Of a stretch of 64,000 bases of DNA, positions 63,923 through 64,000 are shown one piece after another. Numbering within the stretch: position 1 is the stretch's first letter; every line of letters starts with the position of its first letter. The position numbers and the translations under genes were made by a program. This DNA comes from an uncultured Pelagibacteraceae bacterium. Its GTDB lineage: Bacteria > Pseudomonadota > Alphaproteobacteria > Pelagibacterales > Pelagibacteraceae. The notes under the pieces are model-generated. The model saw only the letters and a list, made by a program, of their open reading frames with translations, ran no database searches and was not told the DNA's origin. The stretch is from assembly GCA_902615975.1 (NCBI GenBank), contig CACMRC010000005.1, positions 37,738 to 101,737 on the forward strand, written 5' to 3'.

Positions 63923-64000
63923 AATTGGAATTTTAGGAGATATAGGTTCAGGAAAAAGTTATGTCGCTAAAAACTTTGGATACCCAGTATTTAATGCAGA
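63915..64000 (+). CDS. coaE: Dephospho-CoA kinase (5' fragment)
   Basis: The frame opens at ATG inside the last codons of aroE and runs off the window after 28 codons. It contains the P-loop GILGDIGSGKSYVAKNFG, matching the family's G-x4-GKS/T start, and the aroE-coaE order is conserved next to alphaproteobacterial origins. Last step of CoA synthesis. Confidence 0.88.
   Translation, partial: MIRIGILGDIGSGKSYVAKNFGYPVFNA

Noticed and set aside
1..64000. tRNA, rRNA, CRISPR array, insertion sequence or prophage
   Set aside because: Reading the gaps by eye showed no cloverleaf-like GC-rich stretch, spaced direct repeats, transposase or phage gene; a dedicated tRNA scan would be needed to exclude one completely.

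Overview
The window is a dense, very AT-rich stretch of chromosome. It has gaps of a few bases, many 1-4 nt start/stop overlaps, several GTG starts and no mobile elements. Gene content and order point to the marine alphaproteobacterial SAR11 clade (Pelagibacterales): irr beside fabA-fabB-fabI, the holA/parB/parA/rsmG/mnmG/mnmE/rho/hem cluster, ppsR-maf-aroE-coaE, an abundant-type porin and paralogous small sulfotransferases. The assignment is inferred from synteny and composition; no 16S gene is present.

Layout. 0.1-6.4 kb: rpsT and mutM on the minus strand, then a plus-strand run ubiE-ubiB-coaBC-dut-thiF/moeB-like-SH3 protein. 6.4-12 kb: a minus operon rubrerythrin / Fe-S oxidoreductase / DUF3501 with an Irr-type regulator gene, then divergent fabA-fabB-fabI and a 39-aa membrane microprotein. 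12-25 kb: a long minus-strand block of translation, RNA and cell-envelope genes (tsaB-fur-miaB-phoH-ybeY-lnt-metK, then nusA-infB-rbfA-rpsO-pnp). 25-35.8 kb: a polysaccharide deacetylase, Bax-like glucosaminidase, nfuA, trpS, murJ, maeB, dolP-like lipoprotein, rsmI, LpoA-like protein and rdgB. 35.8-45.2 kb: grpE-dnaK-dnaJ, a sulfotransferase, dapB-nth-sugar/nucleoside kinase, a tiny arfA-like gene, an orphan winged-helix regulator, a YkuD protein, yggS and a ThiE-like gene. 45.2-51 kb: porin, DUF3576 lipoprotein, leuS, lptE, holA. 51-61.3 kb: parB, parA, rsmG, mnmG, mnmE, a second sulfotransferase, rho, hemJ, hemH, hemE, nearly all on minus. 61.55-64 kb: ppsR, maf, aroE and the start of coaE on plus.

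The 267-bp gap between hemE and ppsR is very probably the chromosomal replication origin. It is the alphaproteobacterial oriC position, holds DnaA-box-like sequences and is where gene orientation flips outward. A perfect 16-bp parS palindrome lies 8 kb away inside rsmG, next to parA and parB. Other regulatory signals readable here are paired Irr-box-like sites around irr, an intrinsic terminator in the nusA leader, a strong terminator between the ThiE-like gene and porin, and a possible RpoH promoter before dnaK.

No tRNA, rRNA, CRISPR array, prophage or insertion sequence was recognised. No gene-free stretch exceeds 300 bases. The longest gaps are the origin (267 bp), the porin upstream region (208 bp) and the maf-aroE gap (175 bp, holding two decayed-looking membrane micro-ORFs).
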